Assembly (NCBI GenBank): GCA_016839055.1
Contig: JAEKNX010000023.1
Span: 1 to 53,819 of the forward strand
Origin: Spirochaetales bacterium
GTDB lineage: Bacteria; Spirochaetota; Spirochaetia; UBA9216
Length of the DNA stretch: 53,819 bases
Direction: 5' to 3'
Position 1 is the first letter of the stretch, and every line of letters begins with the position of its first letter. This document shows positions 41,205 through 50,426 of the stretch, piece by piece. Both the position numbers and the translations under genes were made by a program. The notes below the pieces were generated by a model. That model had not been told where the DNA came from. It was given only the letters and a program-made list of their open reading frames with translations, and did not search any database.

Positions 41205-43208
41205 TTATGTTGTCATAGGAATGAGAATCTTGTGTTTGGTTCCATTCCCTGATGTAATATCCCAGCTTCCCTTAAGCTGCTTTTTTATGAAGTTATCTAC
41301 AAGGCTGTGGCCAATGCCGGAAGATTTTGTTATTTCCGGATTGTATCCAATCCCATCATCCATAATAACGCAGAGAAGGTAACCGTCGGCGGTAATATTT
41401 AATGAAATGTTGATTATCCCTGAATCTCTCTCTGGAAAAGCGTATTTAACCGAATTTGAGACCAGTTCATTTACAATCAGGCAGATTGTAAGGGCTTTTT
41501 CTGTCTCTACTTCAATATCTGGAATATTTATTTTGAATAATATTTCTTTACCAGATGAAGTCTCGGGATAAAATCCGGCTATAACAGCATCTAAATAATC
41601 TTTTAGATTTACAGTCGACATTACGTCCCTGATATACAGCATTTCATGAATCTTGGCGATTGTCCGGATACGCTGTTGTGCTGTTTCGAGTGCCGCTTTT
41701 GTGTCATTATTGTTAGTCGAAAAACCCTGCAGCGATAGAAGTCCTGCAATCATCTGAAGATTATTTTTAACCCTGTGATTAATGTCTATTATAAGATTTT
41801 CTTTATTAAAGACTTCCTGCTGCAGCTGTTCATGGGCGAAAGATCTGGTGACAGCCTCTGTTGTGTACCGATTGAGTTTCAGGATATAGGCCTGATCTTC
41901 CTTATCCAGAAAGAATTCCTCTTTCCCGCTCATTTTCATGCTGATAATAACAATGACCTCGCTGGCTATTTTTATTGGAAGAATAATGTCAGGAAGTAAT
42001 TCAGAATAAATATCATTCAGGTGAGCAGCTATTCCGTTATAGGACTGATCTAATTCAAGTTCGTCGATTATGACGATTTCATTACTCTTAAGTAATGAGA
42101 TCAGCTGACTTCCAATTTGAATGGCCCGGCTGCCGTTAGTTTTTTTGTCTTTCGAAAAGACAAGTAATAATTCTCCACTGCTTCGATCAAGATGGTGGAT
42201 TTCAAGCCAGCTTAACGGCAGATCATTAGACAGAGTATCGTGAAATGATGAGAATATTGAGTCAAAATTATGAAGTTCCAGAACCTTATATTTATAATTA
42301 TGAAGACTAAGCTGGTAGATGGAACTTCCCGGAAAAAAAATATTGCTGGATTTCGAAGAGATGTCAGCATTATTGTATTTAGTCATAAATATGAAAAAAA
42401 CAAACAACGTCATAAGAGCCGGAAGAATTGTGTAATAAGGCACCGCGCTGTCTGATATTAACGACCTTAGATATATTAAAAGGGTAAACATCCCGGTTGA
42501 GGTAACCAGCAATACTGCGTACAGGCCGACTTTTTTGAAAACCTTTCTAATATTCAGCACGCGTTTTTGAAAAACCGCATAATGTATTATAAAACCGCTT
42601 GATAATGCAAGAAGGAGATCTACCGGATAGTTTTTCAGCGGTGTTAGATTTGTTAACAGGCTACCTAATACCAGAACACTCGCGGCTGTAAAGTAGTAGA
42701 GTCGGTGACGAATTAAGGCTGAACTTTGTGCTTTCAAAGAAACCTGAGTTTTGAGTGCTCCTATGAGAAACATGATCAAGGCAGGCATACTGACATAGGT
42801 CATTGTCTTTGCCGATATCGGAATGTAGAAGCCGCCTTTCCCAAGATAGAGTTCAAATGAAAAATATCTGCTTGAGACGACTAAGATGCTTAATAAAAAC
42901 AAAACAACGGCTACTCCGGTTACTATCATCGTTTTTTTATGATCTATTATTGTTAAGGAGAGAGGCAGAAAAGCATAAAGAAAACCTATTGTAGAAAGAG
43001 TGAAGATCCTGTATAGCCAATACGCTGTTTGTTCGTTTTTTGTAAGGACAATTGCCAGTCCTGCTACCTGCCATATAATGATCGTAAGGAGGTAGGATGA
43101 CAGATTTAACTTGAGCATTTTTTTTATGTCTGATTTTAAGGTTAGGAGTAACTGAACTGAGAAAGTAGAAATACAGATTATACTGAACAATGATGTGTAA
43201 ATTATCAT
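41205..43208 (-). CDS. Sensor histidine kinase with 7TM-type N-terminus and HisKA_2
   Basis: A 667-residue kinase. About seven to eight membrane segments fill residues 1-270 (histidine-kinase 7TM type), then a GAF-like region (about 300-440), a HisKA_2 segment with phospho-His in IIDINHRVKNNLQMIAGLLSL (near 465) and a HATPase (VNELVSNSVKYAF, MDDGIGYN). The response regulator is not adjacent; the LuxR-type protein at 40288-41120 lacks a receiver. No Shine-Dalgarno is visible; the promoter at 43220-43248 predicts a leader of only about 5 nt. Confidence 0.87.
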   Translation of the reverse strand: MIIYTSLFSIICISTFSVQLLLTLKSDIKKMLKLNLSSYLLTIIIWQVAGLAIVLTKNEQTAYWLYRIFTLSTIGFLYAFLPLSLTIIDHKKTMIVTGVAVVLFLLSILVVSSRYFSFELYLGKGGFYIPISAKTMTYVSMPALIMFLIGALKTQVSLKAQSSALIRHRLYYFTAASVLVLGSLLTNLTPLKNYPVDLLLALSSGFIIHYAVFQKRVLNIRKVFKKVGLYAVLLVTSTGMFTLLIYLRSLISDSAVPYYTILPALMTLFVFFIFMTKYNNADISSKSSNIFFPGSSIYQLSLHNYKYKVLELHNFDSIFSSFHDTLSNDLPLSWLEIHHLDRSSGELLLVFSKDKKTNGSRAIQIGSQLISLLKSNEIVIIDELELDQSYNGIAAHLNDIYSELLPDIILPIKIASEVIVIISMKMSGKEEFFLDKEDQAYILKLNRYTTEAVTRSFAHEQLQQEVFNKENLIIDINHRVKNNLQMIAGLLSLQGFSTNNNDTKAALETAQQRIRTIAKIHEMLYIRDVMSTVNLKDYLDAVIAGFYPETSSGKEILFKINIPDIEVETEKALTICLIVNELVSNSVKYAFPERDSGIINISLNITADGYLLCVIMDDGIGYNPEITKSSGIGHSLVDNFIKKQLKGSWDITSGNGTKHKILIPMTT

Positions 43209-43219
43209 ATAATTTTTAT

Positions 43220-43248
43220 ATAGTATTGCATATTTACTAATAAATCAA
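43220..43248 (-). promoter_or_regulatory. Promoter of the 7TM-type kinase gene
   Basis: On the minus strand TTGATT (43248-43243), 17-bp spacer, TACTAT (43225-43220). Predicted start near 43213, 5 nt before the ATG at 43208. Confidence 0.55.
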
Positions 43249-43283
43249 TGTTTATATAGGGTGCTTAATCATTCCCCGAAAGG

Positions 43284-45068
43284 CTATATCGAGAAATGAC
43301 TGATGCCTTCAATGATTTTTTCACTGGATTCCTTTGACTCATTCGAAATGTCTCGGACTTCTTTCATAGCCTTGTTTATTGCGTCAATTCCTGATGTGAC
43401 CTTCCTTATGCCGTCAAGAACGGAGAGAGACAGATGTTTCAGGTTAGTCATCGATTCATTCACATTCTTCGAACCAGTATTAATTTCTTTGGAATCAGAG
43501 CTTATCCTGCCTGTAATTTCCGAAAGAGACGAGACTGTGCCGACTATTTCGGAATTCCCCGCCGCAAGTTCAATCATATTGGAATTTATTTCCTGAAATG
43601 TATCTGTAAAGCCGGATACCGCGGTTTCGACCTTCGCAAAAAATACTTTGCTTTCTTTCGAGGTCAGGCGGGCGGTGCCGGAGATAGAAGTTATCTGTTT
43701 GAGGCGGCTGTTTATCTGGTGGGCATTGGCGGCTGTATCTTCGGCGAGTTTTCTAATTTCATCGGCTACGACGGCGAAGCCCCGGCCGGCCTCCCCGGCA
43801 TGGGCGGCTTCAATAGCAGCGTTCATTGCCAGTAGGTTTGTCTGTGAGGCAATAGAATCTATTACTTCTGTTATACTGAGTATGTTCGTAGAAAGTTCTG
43901 AAACTTCCCTTATAATTGCATCAGTGCTGTCAATATTCTCGTTTGTAGTACAGAGAAGCTCTCTGAGCTCTCCTGTCTGTTTATTACGTTCAGCGCTTAG
44001 CCTCGCGACATTGCTTATGGATGCGGCCATCTCTTCAACGGATGCCGAAGACTGAATGACGACTGAAGCCTGCTGCTGAATCTGGGCAGCGAGTGAAGAA
44101 ATACTATTTCCAATATGATTAGTGGTTGAGACCGTCTGTGCTACTACTGTGTCCTGTGTTTCGATTTCTCGCTTTATCTTATTGATATTATCATTCATCT
44201 GGGAGATTGAAACATAGACTGACCCAGCGGCCTCGGCAAGAATGCTATTGAGTCCGTTGTTGTTTCGGGTCAGGGTTCCTACATCATTAATGAGTGAGCT
44301 TAAAGAATGAAAGCTGCTGTTGAAATCTGATACGAGCCTGCCGAACTCATCTTTTCCTGGATTCTTGATGCGATTATTCAGCACCCCCTTGGCAAGATTT
44401 GACGAATATCTGTCAACAAGGTTTATCCCCCTTGTTATCATACGGATTAGAATGTATGCAATTATAATTCCACCTAGGGGAGTAATTACGATGGTTATAA
44501 TAGCTATGGATCTAATAATAGCGTGAATTCTGTCAAGGATTGAAAATTCGGATTTAAGATTCACCATTCGTTCATCAATGAGCGAGGTTACGCGGCCGTA
44601 AAGGCTTCTGCTAAGAGAATCAAAATCAGTTCTCAGCATGATCCCCTGCTTTGAGCCATCTTCAATGTAGGTCAAGGCCATCTTTCTTCCAAAAACATAG
44701 TAGGTATCTATATCTGGAATCAAGCTGAGCAATAAAGCGGAAGCTGCCTCATCATTCCGGTTTGAGTCAAGCAGAGATCTGATTGTATTCACTGTCTCAT
44801 CATAAAGAGCTTTTGCCTCGGATAATCCTGTGTCAATGCTATCTTCGGTTCCGCTATCGGAAATATTTGTGAACTCCTTCTGTATCAGGATGATTTTCTT
44901 CTCTACTTTAAGGAGCGTCTGGATGTCCGGCAGCAATTGCATCTGAATGTCGCCTGTGAGTTTCGCTGACTGAAGACTCTGTCTGAGTGTAACAGCGGAC
45001 ATTAGAACAATCAGGACTATTATCATCAGGAATGAGGCGATCATGCTGGTTTTTAGAGAGATTGTCAT
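43284..45068 (-). CDS. Methyl-accepting chemotaxis protein
   Basis: A 594-residue receptor: TM1 (about 8-27), a periplasmic helical-bundle sensor (about 35-185), TM2 (about 188-210), HAMP (about 210-265) and a long signalling domain (about 300-594). The hairpin tip reads [44 protein letters not shown] across residues near 415-460, the highly conserved CheA/CheW contact. There is no C-terminal CheR-binding pentapeptide. GGAGGTTGGAG precedes the ATG. The ligand is unknown. The MCP pseudogene at 37927-38420 resembles its HAMP/linker region. Confidence 0.95.
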   Translation of the reverse strand: MTISLKTSMIASFLMIIVLIVLMSAVTLRQSLQSAKLTGDIQMQLLPDIQTLLKVEKKIILIQKEFTNISDSGTEDSIDTGLSEAKALYDETVNTIRSLLDSNRNDEAASALLLSLIPDIDTYYVFGRKMALTYIEDGSKQGIMLRTDFDSLSRSLYGRVTSLIDERMVNLKSEFSILDRIHAIIRSIAIITIVITPLGGIIIAYILIRMITRGINLVDRYSSNLAKGVLNNRIKNPGKDEFGRLVSDFNSSFHSLSSLINDVGTLTRNNNGLNSILAEAAGSVYVSISQMNDNINKIKREIETQDTVVAQTVSTTNHIGNSISSLAAQIQQQASVVIQSSASVEEMAASISNVARLSAERNKQTGELRELLCTTNENIDSTDAIIREVSELSTNILSITEVIDSIASQTNLLAMNAAIEAAHAGEAGRGFAVVADEIRKLAEDTAANAHQINSRLKQITSISGTARLTSKESKVFFAKVETAVSGFTDTFQEINSNMIELAAGNSEIVGTVSSLSEITGRISSDSKEINTGSKNVNESMTNLKHLSLSVLDGIRKVTSGIDAINKAMKEVRDISNESKESSEKIIEGISHFSI

Positions 45069-45080
45069 ATTTCTCCAACC

Positions 45081-45114
45081 TCCATTTTCATTAATTATAA
45101 TAAACGAAAATGGA
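45081..45114 (-). promoter_or_regulatory. MCP promoter with inverted repeat around the -10 box
   Basis: TCCATTTTC (45081-45089) and GAAAATGGA (45106-45114) form a perfect 9-bp inverted repeat that flanks a minus-strand TATAAT (45099-45094). It looks like an operator overlapping the promoter; the -35 region is weak. Confidence 0.5.
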
Positions 45115-45301
45115 GATTTCCAGCTTATATCAGCTGATTCTTTGCCTATCGCTTAGGTTTTCTCAATATTATCCCTCCAGCGGGATGATAACGGCAAGCA
45201 GAAGCCGCTGTGGAAATAATAAAACGCCTCATTTCAAAAAAATAGTAAGCAGCATATAAGGCCAGATTAGTGCCGCAATTCTTTTTTATATCAAACCGGG
45301 G

Positions 45302-45346
45302 AGCGTGATATCTATCACGCTAACTCCTTGTTGTCTATGTTAATCT
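45302..45346 (+). promoter_or_regulatory. CRP/FNR-family site in class II position
   Basis: AGCGTGATA (45302-45310), TC, TATCACGCT (45313-45321) is a perfect inverted repeat of the form CGTGA-N6-TCACG. Its centre (45311.5) is exactly 41.5 bp before a start at 45353, the start predicted by TAATCT at 45341-45346. This is the class II activator geometry. The regulator is not in the window; CRP/FNR relatives sensing NO, CO or redox are candidates given the downstream genes. Confidence 0.65.
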
Positions 45347-45362
45347 GCGATAGAGGTGAATT

Positions 45363-45998
45363 ATGAATAAAACAAGAGTTATTTCTATACTGCGCGCGGC
45401 GGCAGAGATTGCGGCGCTGCTGGTTTTTGCTTTTCTATTTTTAAACCATAAGCTACAGATGTGGATTATTTTCTTCGGGGCAGCGGCAGTTCTTTCAATC
45501 TTTTTAGGAAGGTACTACTGCAGCTGGATATGTCCTATGAATACTGCCTTCAGATTTATAGGATGGTTGTATAAAAAAATTGGAATCAAACGGATTAAGA
45601 CTCCACGATTCCTTAGAAGCAATGTCTCTAGGATTATTCTGGTGTTGCTTTTTGCAGGCTCTATGATAGTAACAAAAAAAATGGGCCTGAAAATTGACAT
45701 GATCCTGTATATTACTGCTTTCGCAGTGTTTCTGACCTTGATTTTTGAAGAGAATATGTGGCACAGGCATCTTTGTCCTTTTGGAACAATACTGAGCATT
45801 ACTTCGAGGAAATCAAAGTATCGGCTGAACATTAATGAGGATGGCTGCATTTCGTGCGGGAAATGTCAGATTGTCTGCCCATCGAATTCGATCATCACCC
45901 TCGATAATAAGAAAAGATGGAACCTGAAACACGAATGTCTATTGTGCGGTCAATGCATTGACGCATGTCCCAAGTCAGTCTGTAAATTTATTTTCTGA
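45363..45998 (+). CDS. Membrane 4Fe-4S ferredoxin-type protein (NapH/NosR-like)
   Basis: A 211-residue protein with about four membrane segments (roughly 10-28, 33-50, 85-100 and 108-126), Cys motifs YYCSWICPMNTAF and HLCPFGT at the membrane border, and a C-terminal double 4Fe-4S ferredoxin domain (CISCGKCQIVCP, CLLCGQCIDACP). This layout matches electron-transfer proteins of the NapH/NosR/CcoG group that pass electrons across or along the cytoplasmic membrane. GAGGTGA precedes the ATG. It lies under a CRP/FNR-type site and 36 bp before a hemerythrin-like/PAS protein. Confidence 0.88.
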   Translation: MNKTRVISILRAAAEIAALLVFAFLFLNHKLQMWIIFFGAAAVLSIFLGRYYCSWICPMNTAFRFIGWLYKKIGIKRIKTPRFLRSNVSRIILVLLFAGSMIVTKKMGLKIDMILYITAFAVFLTLIFEENMWHRHLCPFGTILSITSRKSKYRLNINEDGCISCGKCQIVCPSNSIITLDNKKRWNLKHECLLCGQCIDACPKSVCKFIF

Positions 45999-46034
45999 TA
46001 TTGAAATATCAATTCAAAGATCATAGGCTTAGAT

Positions 46035-47228
46035 ATGTCGGAATTTACTGAAAATTATAAAGAACGTGTAAATACGCTTGTAAACTATATGCTGGGGTTG
46101 ATTGACGGCGGAAAGCGAAGCGACCTTCTCTCTGTGCATAAGATTCGTGAAACCAAATTTATGCCTCATGATATTCTCTACCTTTTTGATGAAATATACA
46201 GCAGAGATATTGAAGTTGATAAGATTAAAATCGCTTCGAACAGACTTTTTAATATCCTCTATGAGGACCTGTCAGCCTATGAGAAGTATAACTATCCGGA
46301 CGACTCGATTATCGCTTATCTGATTAAAGATAACTCGGGAGTAAAAAAACATCTTGCAGATGCCAGAGAATATATAAAGAAGATTAACAAAGAGCAGAGC
46401 GAGGATCTAATACAGGCTCTGATTCGGGTATTCGAGAAGCTTCAGGATTTTTCCGTCCACTATACTATAAAAGAAAATATTGTCTTCCCCGAGATAGAGA
46501 AGAAGTGGGATCATTATCAATGTCTGAAACTGATGTGGACCTTTCATGATGATATAAGACAGAACATAAAGAAAACTCTGGAAATACTCAAATCAACGGA
46601 TTTTGATTTGAAACTATTTAATCAGTTCTGCGGCAAGGTCTATTTTAATATTAATACCATCGTGTTTCGGGAGGAGAACGTGCTTTATCCTGTAATGTAT
46701 GAAACCATGGAAGTTGAGGTTTTCGACAGGATGGTATCTCAATTAGTTGATTTTAACTTTGTTTTTGCCGAACTTGGCACCCGCTCTGAACAGATCGAAG
46801 AGGAAATAAAAATGGACAAGGATAATGTCGTCAAATTCAGTACTGGTGAGCTTAATCTTGAGCAGCTGGAACTCATATTCAGCCACCTGCCGGTAGATAT
46901 TACCTTTGTAGATCAAAATGATAAGGTTCGATATTTCTCCTCTCCCAAGGAGAGGATTTTCCCGCGAACAACCGGAATAATCGGCCGGACGGTTATGGAC
47001 TGCCACCCGCATGAGAGCGCAGAGATTGTCGGTCGTATTATCGCCACGTTCAAGTCCGGGGAGAAGGACGATGCTTCCTTCTGGCTTAGGATGGGACCGA
47101 AGTATGTACTAATCAGATATTTCGCCGTCAGAGATAAGGGCAATACTTACAAGGGTGTTCTCGAGGTCTCGCAGGAGATATCAGAGATAAAGGCCATAGA
47201 GGGTGAGCATAGATTGCTTGACTGGTAG
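46035..47228 (+). CDS. DUF438/hemerythrin-like domain protein with C-terminal PAS
   Basis: A 397-residue cytoplasmic protein: helical DUF438 (about 1-85), a hemerythrin-like four-helix region (about 90-245; HYTIKENIVFPEIEKKW, MWTFHDDIRQN, FREENVLYPVM, with His and Glu at iron-ligand-like spacing) and a PAS domain (about 275-390; VDITFVDQNDKVRYFS, GRTVMDCHPHES). Such proteins are proposed to sense or detoxify oxygen, NO or peroxide. No strong Shine-Dalgarno is visible before the ATG. The position after the Fe-S protein under a CRP/FNR-type site supports a redox/nitrosative role. Confidence 0.9.
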   Translation: MSEFTENYKERVNTLVNYMLGLIDGGKRSDLLSVHKIRETKFMPHDILYLFDEIYSRDIEVDKIKIASNRLFNILYEDLSAYEKYNYPDDSIIAYLIKDNSGVKKHLADAREYIKKINKEQSEDLIQALIRVFEKLQDFSVHYTIKENIVFPEIEKKWDHYQCLKLMWTFHDDIRQNIKKTLEILKSTDFDLKLFNQFCGKVYFNINTIVFREENVLYPVMYETMEVEVFDRMVSQLVDFNFVFAELGTRSEQIEEEIKMDKDNVVKFSTGELNLEQLELIFSHLPVDITFVDQNDKVRYFSSPKERIFPRTTGIIGRTVMDCHPHESAEIVGRIIATFKSGEKDDASFWLRMGPKYVLIRYFAVRDKGNTYKGVLEVSQEISEIKAIEGEHRLLDW

Positions 47229-47342
47229 CAGCGGGATTAATAATATTTCAGCAGTTTTTCTAATATCGATTAGCATTACTGCATGAAATATCCGAGAATT
47301 AAATACACGGGATGAGTATATTGAAAATTGGAGTAAATAACA

Positions 47343-47987
47343 ATGTTTTTACGAAAGACAAAGGCTCTTGAAAAAGATACGGATAAGCTATTAAAGAATA
47401 TTCTGCAGATGGGAATGGTCCTTAATGAGGCCGCGATAAATTATTTTAAATCTGACTGTGATGGTTTTCAGCATTATGTGGACGAGAGCAGCGCTCTTGA
47501 ATCCGAGGTAGATAAAATCAGGAAGGACATTGAGCTGAGTCTGTTCAGCAATATGCTTATTCCTGAATCGCGCGGTGATGTAATGCGGCTCCTCGAGGCT
47601 CTTGATGATGTTGCTGACTGTATTGAGAAGGTAATTCTTGAGTTTGATATAGAAAGACCTTATTTCCCCCCGCCCCTTGATGCTGACATGCTTAAGGCCG
47701 CCGATATAAGCTTTAAGTGTATAGAAAAACTTATTCATGCGGTAACCGCATTTTTCACGAACATTGAGGAGACAGGAACTTATATTCAGGAGGTCAAGTT
47801 TTATGAGAGTGAGATTGACCGTCTTGAAGAGAACTTCAAAAGGACGGTGTTTAACGGCGGATTGATAGATAATCTTGCTGCAAAGCTGCAGCTTCGGTAT
47901 TTCATAGAAGAGGTTGCGAATATTTCAGATTATGCAGAAGAGGTCTGTGAAAGATTGGCCATATCAACTGTGAAAAGAGCGATATAG
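47343..47987 (+). CDS. PhoU-like DUF47 protein, Pit accessory protein
   Basis: A 214-residue helical protein of the DUF47/TIGR00153 family. Visible are repeating helices with acidic metal-binding-like motifs (ESEVDKIRKDIELSLF, EALDDVADCIEKV, ESEIDRLEENFKRTVF), typical of PhoU-like bundles. These proteins are almost always encoded next to Pit transporters and are thought to modulate them. GGAGTAA precedes the ATG. It ends 9 bp before pit. Confidence 0.92.
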   Translation: MFLRKTKALEKDTDKLLKNILQMGMVLNEAAINYFKSDCDGFQHYVDESSALESEVDKIRKDIELSLFSNMLIPESRGDVMRLLEALDDVADCIEKVILEFDIERPYFPPPLDADMLKAADISFKCIEKLIHAVTAFFTNIEETGTYIQEVKFYESEIDRLEENFKRTVFNGGLIDNLAAKLQLRYFIEEVANISDYAEEVCERLAISTVKRAI

Positions 47988-47996
47988 GGGAAAGCT

Positions 47997-49046
47997 GTGG
48001 CGGCAATTCTGTTTTTTTTATCCAGCGGTCTGTTTCTAGGCTGGTCTCTGGGAGCTAATGACGCTGCCAATGTGTTTGGTACGGCTGTTGGAGCAAAGAT
48101 GATCCGCTTCAAGACGGCGGCTATCATCTGCAGTGTCTTTTTAATTATCGGAGCTGTCTCAAGCGGCGCCGGAGCAAGCCATACCCTCGGAAAGCTAGGT
48201 GCCATAAACAGCATGGCCGGAGCCTTTACCGTCGCCCTCTCAGCCGCTCTGGCGGTTTTTTTCATGACCAAGGCCGGACTTCCGGTTTCCACTTCTCAGG
48301 CCATTGTCGGTGGAATAATAGGCTGGAATATCTTCTCCGGAATGGCCACAGATCCGGCTGTTATCAGGAAAATTGCCCTTACCTGGATTCTCTGTCCGGT
48401 TCTGTCCTGCGGTTTTGCTTTTCTGCTGTACTTTCTTGTCCGGAAATTTCTTAAGATATTTCCAACTCACATCTATAGGCGTGATGTCTATACCCGTCTG
48501 GCTCTGATCCTCGTCGGAGCATTTGGATCTTACAGCCTCGGTGCTAACAATATTGCCAATGTAATGGGCGTCTTTGTCGAATCTGTCCCGTTTCAGGATA
48601 TCACGATTACTTCTTTTCTGACATTTACCCGGGTCCAGCAGCTGTTTTTTCTCGGAGCGGTAGCAATATCTGTCGGAGTTTTTACTTATTCGAGGAAGGT
48701 AATGGGTACTGTCGGTACGGGAATTTTTAAATTGTCGCCGGTCACGGCCTTTGTCGTCGTTCTTGCCAGTTCTCTTGTCCTTTATATTTTTGCTTCAACG
48801 AGTCTGCAGCAGCTGCTTATTTCCATGCATATTCCGCCAATACCCCTCGTTCCGGTATCAAGCTCACAGGCTGTTGTAGGGGCTGTTATCGGGATAGGCC
48901 TGGCCAAGGGCGGTAGAAATATCAGGTTCAATGCCCTCGGCAGGATAGTAGTAGGCTGGATAACAACTCCGGTAATCGCCGCCGTGCTCTGTTTTGTTCT
49001 TCTCTACTTCATGAAGAATGTATTTATGGCAGAAATCAATCTTTAA
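47997..49046 (+). CDS. pit: Inorganic phosphate transporter, Pit family
   Basis: A 349-residue Pit-family transporter with about 10 membrane segments. The two inverted-repeat signatures are LGANDAANVFGTAVGAKM (near residue 20) and LGANNIANVMGVFV (near 180); PVSTSQAIVGGIIGWN and PVSSSQAVVGAVIG are the paired re-entrant motifs. It imports metal-phosphate with protons or Na+. The start is GTG 47997 with AGGGGAAAG upstream. It forms an operon with the DUF47 gene. Confidence 0.94.
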   Translation: MAAILFFLSSGLFLGWSLGANDAANVFGTAVGAKMIRFKTAAIICSVFLIIGAVSSGAGASHTLGKLGAINSMAGAFTVALSAALAVFFMTKAGLPVSTSQAIVGGIIGWNIFSGMATDPAVIRKIALTWILCPVLSCGFAFLLYFLVRKFLKIFPTHIYRRDVYTRLALILVGAFGSYSLGANNIANVMGVFVESVPFQDITITSFLTFTRVQQLFFLGAVAISVGVFTYSRKVMGTVGTGIFKLSPVTAFVVVLASSLVLYIFASTSLQQLLISMHIPPIPLVPVSSSQAVVGAVIGIGLAKGGRNIRFNALGRIVVGWITTPVIAAVLCFVLLYFMKNVFMAEINL

Positions 49047-49052
49047 AAGTTA

Positions 49053-49943
49053 TCAGACAACAAGCATTTTTTTAGCAAGTTTTCCCTGAGCCCAGCCTAT
49101 TTGTTTCGATAGGTGGAGGGTCGCCTTCATAATGAGGACTCCGAGTACAGGAAAGAAGACAATCGTCCATCTGGGCAATACCCATACAATGGTTCCCAAA
49201 TCAACAACAGGAAGCTTGAATATAATTCCGACTATGGGCGCCCCTATAAACGAGATACTCACCGACATAAGAGTAACCATGAGTGTGAAATAGATTATGC
49301 CGAGTGGAAGCATGATAATCTGATAGACAATAGCCAGCCAGCTGTCCTTTCCGAGCAGTAGGCGCTTTATCTTCCCGCCCCAGCCCATATCAGGGTTGAA
49401 AAATCTCTGCCTTCGCGGCATCCGCTCTCCGAGTAGCGCCTCAATAAGCCGTCCCTCGAGAAACGCGAGTCCATGAAATGAGAAGAAGAATGCCATTGCA
49501 ATAGGAATTCCGACTATCAGAACCATCATTGAGGCCGACACTGCCACACCAGTCACGGTCCATGAGAAGTAGAGGATCCCGGTAACAAGAGACAGCAGGC
49601 AGTAAAGCATGGATCCCCAAGCCCTGGTGTCACTGAATACTGCGAAAAACCGGCCTACAGCGGATGAGCGCCCGACGGGCCTTCTTTTCCGGTTCATCTC
49701 AGACGGGTAACGGGTCTCGAGATCGCGGTAAGCGTCGGCAGTCTCCTGTGGAAGCCCATATTCCTCGATTATTCCAGGGATTAGATCTATTTCATCCTTC
49801 GCCGGATTCTGCTCGAGAGCCTCAGCAAGAGCAGAGCGTAGATGATCTTCGGCGTCAGTCATTGCATCCCTCCTCGTCGCTGAATCAGAATCCATCATCG
49901 CGGCCTGAAGCTCCTGCAAATATTTCTCTATTGTGTTAATCAT
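49053..49943 (-). CDS. HAAS-type membrane protein, PadR partner
   Basis: A 296-residue protein: N-terminal cytosolic helical domain (about 1-80; MINTIEKYLQELQAAM, EDHLRSALAEALEQN) of the HAAS/DUF1700 type, then four or more membrane segments (about 105-160, 195-260) and a C-terminal segment. Such proteins are typically cotranscribed with PadR regulators and respond to envelope stress or signalling. ATG 49943 is chosen: AAGGAGG lies 5 bp upstream, and the protein family starts there; a start at 49973 would overlap further into the PadR gene. It overlaps PadR by 8 bp. Confidence 0.78.
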   Translation of the reverse strand: MINTIEKYLQELQAAMMDSDSATRRDAMTDAEDHLRSALAEALEQNPAKDEIDLIPGIIEEYGLPQETADAYRDLETRYPSEMNRKRRPVGRSSAVGRFFAVFSDTRAWGSMLYCLLSLVTGILYFSWTVTGVAVSASMMVLIVGIPIAMAFFFSFHGLAFLEGRLIEALLGERMPRRQRFFNPDMGWGGKIKRLLLGKDSWLAIVYQIIMLPLGIIYFTLMVTLMSVSISFIGAPIVGIIFKLPVVDLGTIVWVLPRWTIVFFPVLGVLIMKATLHLSKQIGWAQGKLAKKMLVV

Positions 49944-50304
49944 TGTTTCCTCCTTCAAGAATGGCATCCACATTTTCTTTCACGTGGTGCCAGATATCCT
50001 TCCACTCTTCTAATGCCTCTTTGCCGCCGCGTGTGATCTCGTAGTATCGGCGCGGAGGTCCTGTGATCGACGGTTCAACCCGGCTCTCCAGCAGTTCATT
50101 TTTTTCCAGCGAACGCAGAACAGGGTAGAGAGCGCTCTGCTTCATGGATAGTCCCTGCTCGCTGCCGAAATCGATCTGTTTGGCTATCTGATAGCCGTAC
50201 ATAGGTTCTTCAGACCGGCTGACAACACAGAGCAGTACCAGGGATGTAATTCCGGCATTTATTTCTTTCAGAAATTTCTTTGTCGGTGATGAAATCTCGA
50301 TCAT
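49936..50304 (-). CDS. PadR family transcriptional regulator
   Basis: A 122-residue winged-helix regulator: SLVLLCVVSRSEEPMYGYQIAKQI and KQSALYPVLRSLEKNELLESRVEP, then RRYYEITRGGKEALEEW, the PadR core. A C-terminal helix (residues ~95-115) mediates dimerisation. ATG 50304 has AAGGAG upstream; the frame open to 50433 would add 43 residues without family match. It is translated with the HAAS-type gene. The imperfect palindrome at 50333-50350 just upstream is the likely autoregulatory site. Confidence 0.92.
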   Translation of the reverse strand: MIEISSPTKKFLKEINAGITSLVLLCVVSRSEEPMYGYQIAKQIDFGSEQGLSMKQSALYPVLRSLEKNELLESRVEPSITGPPRRYYEITRGGKEALEEWKDIWHHVKENVDAILEGGNND

Positions 50305-50332
50305 GACTGGCTCCTTAATGCTGATATAACGT

Positions 50333-50381
50333 GTTAATGACGTTAATAACTTAATACTATCACTAAGTAGATAATAGTCAA
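50333..50381 (-). promoter_or_regulatory. Promoter and PadR operator candidate
   Basis: On the minus strand TTGACT (50381-50376) is followed after 16 bp by TAGTAT (50359-50354). An imperfect 18-bp palindrome, GTTAATGAC/GTTAATAAC (50333-50350; 7 of 9 positions pair), lies immediately downstream, where a repressor would block transcription. Confidence 0.5.
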
Positions 50382-50414
50382 GTGATAAATATGGGCAAAA
50401 AGGCGTAATTCTGT

Positions 50415-50420
50415 TATATT
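50415..50420 (+). promoter_or_regulatory. Extended -10 box of the DUF6790 gene
   Basis: TGT followed by TATATT (50415-50420), six bases before the ATG at 50427. The expected transcription start coincides with the A of the ATG, so the message would be leaderless. Confidence 0.5.
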
Positions 50421-50426
50421 TAAGCA

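Noticed and set aside
41151-41255. Plus-strand 34-residue frame with a strong AGGAGG before its ATG
   Set aside because: It overlaps the 3' end of the kinase gene antisense, has no promoter and no recognisable product; probably chance.
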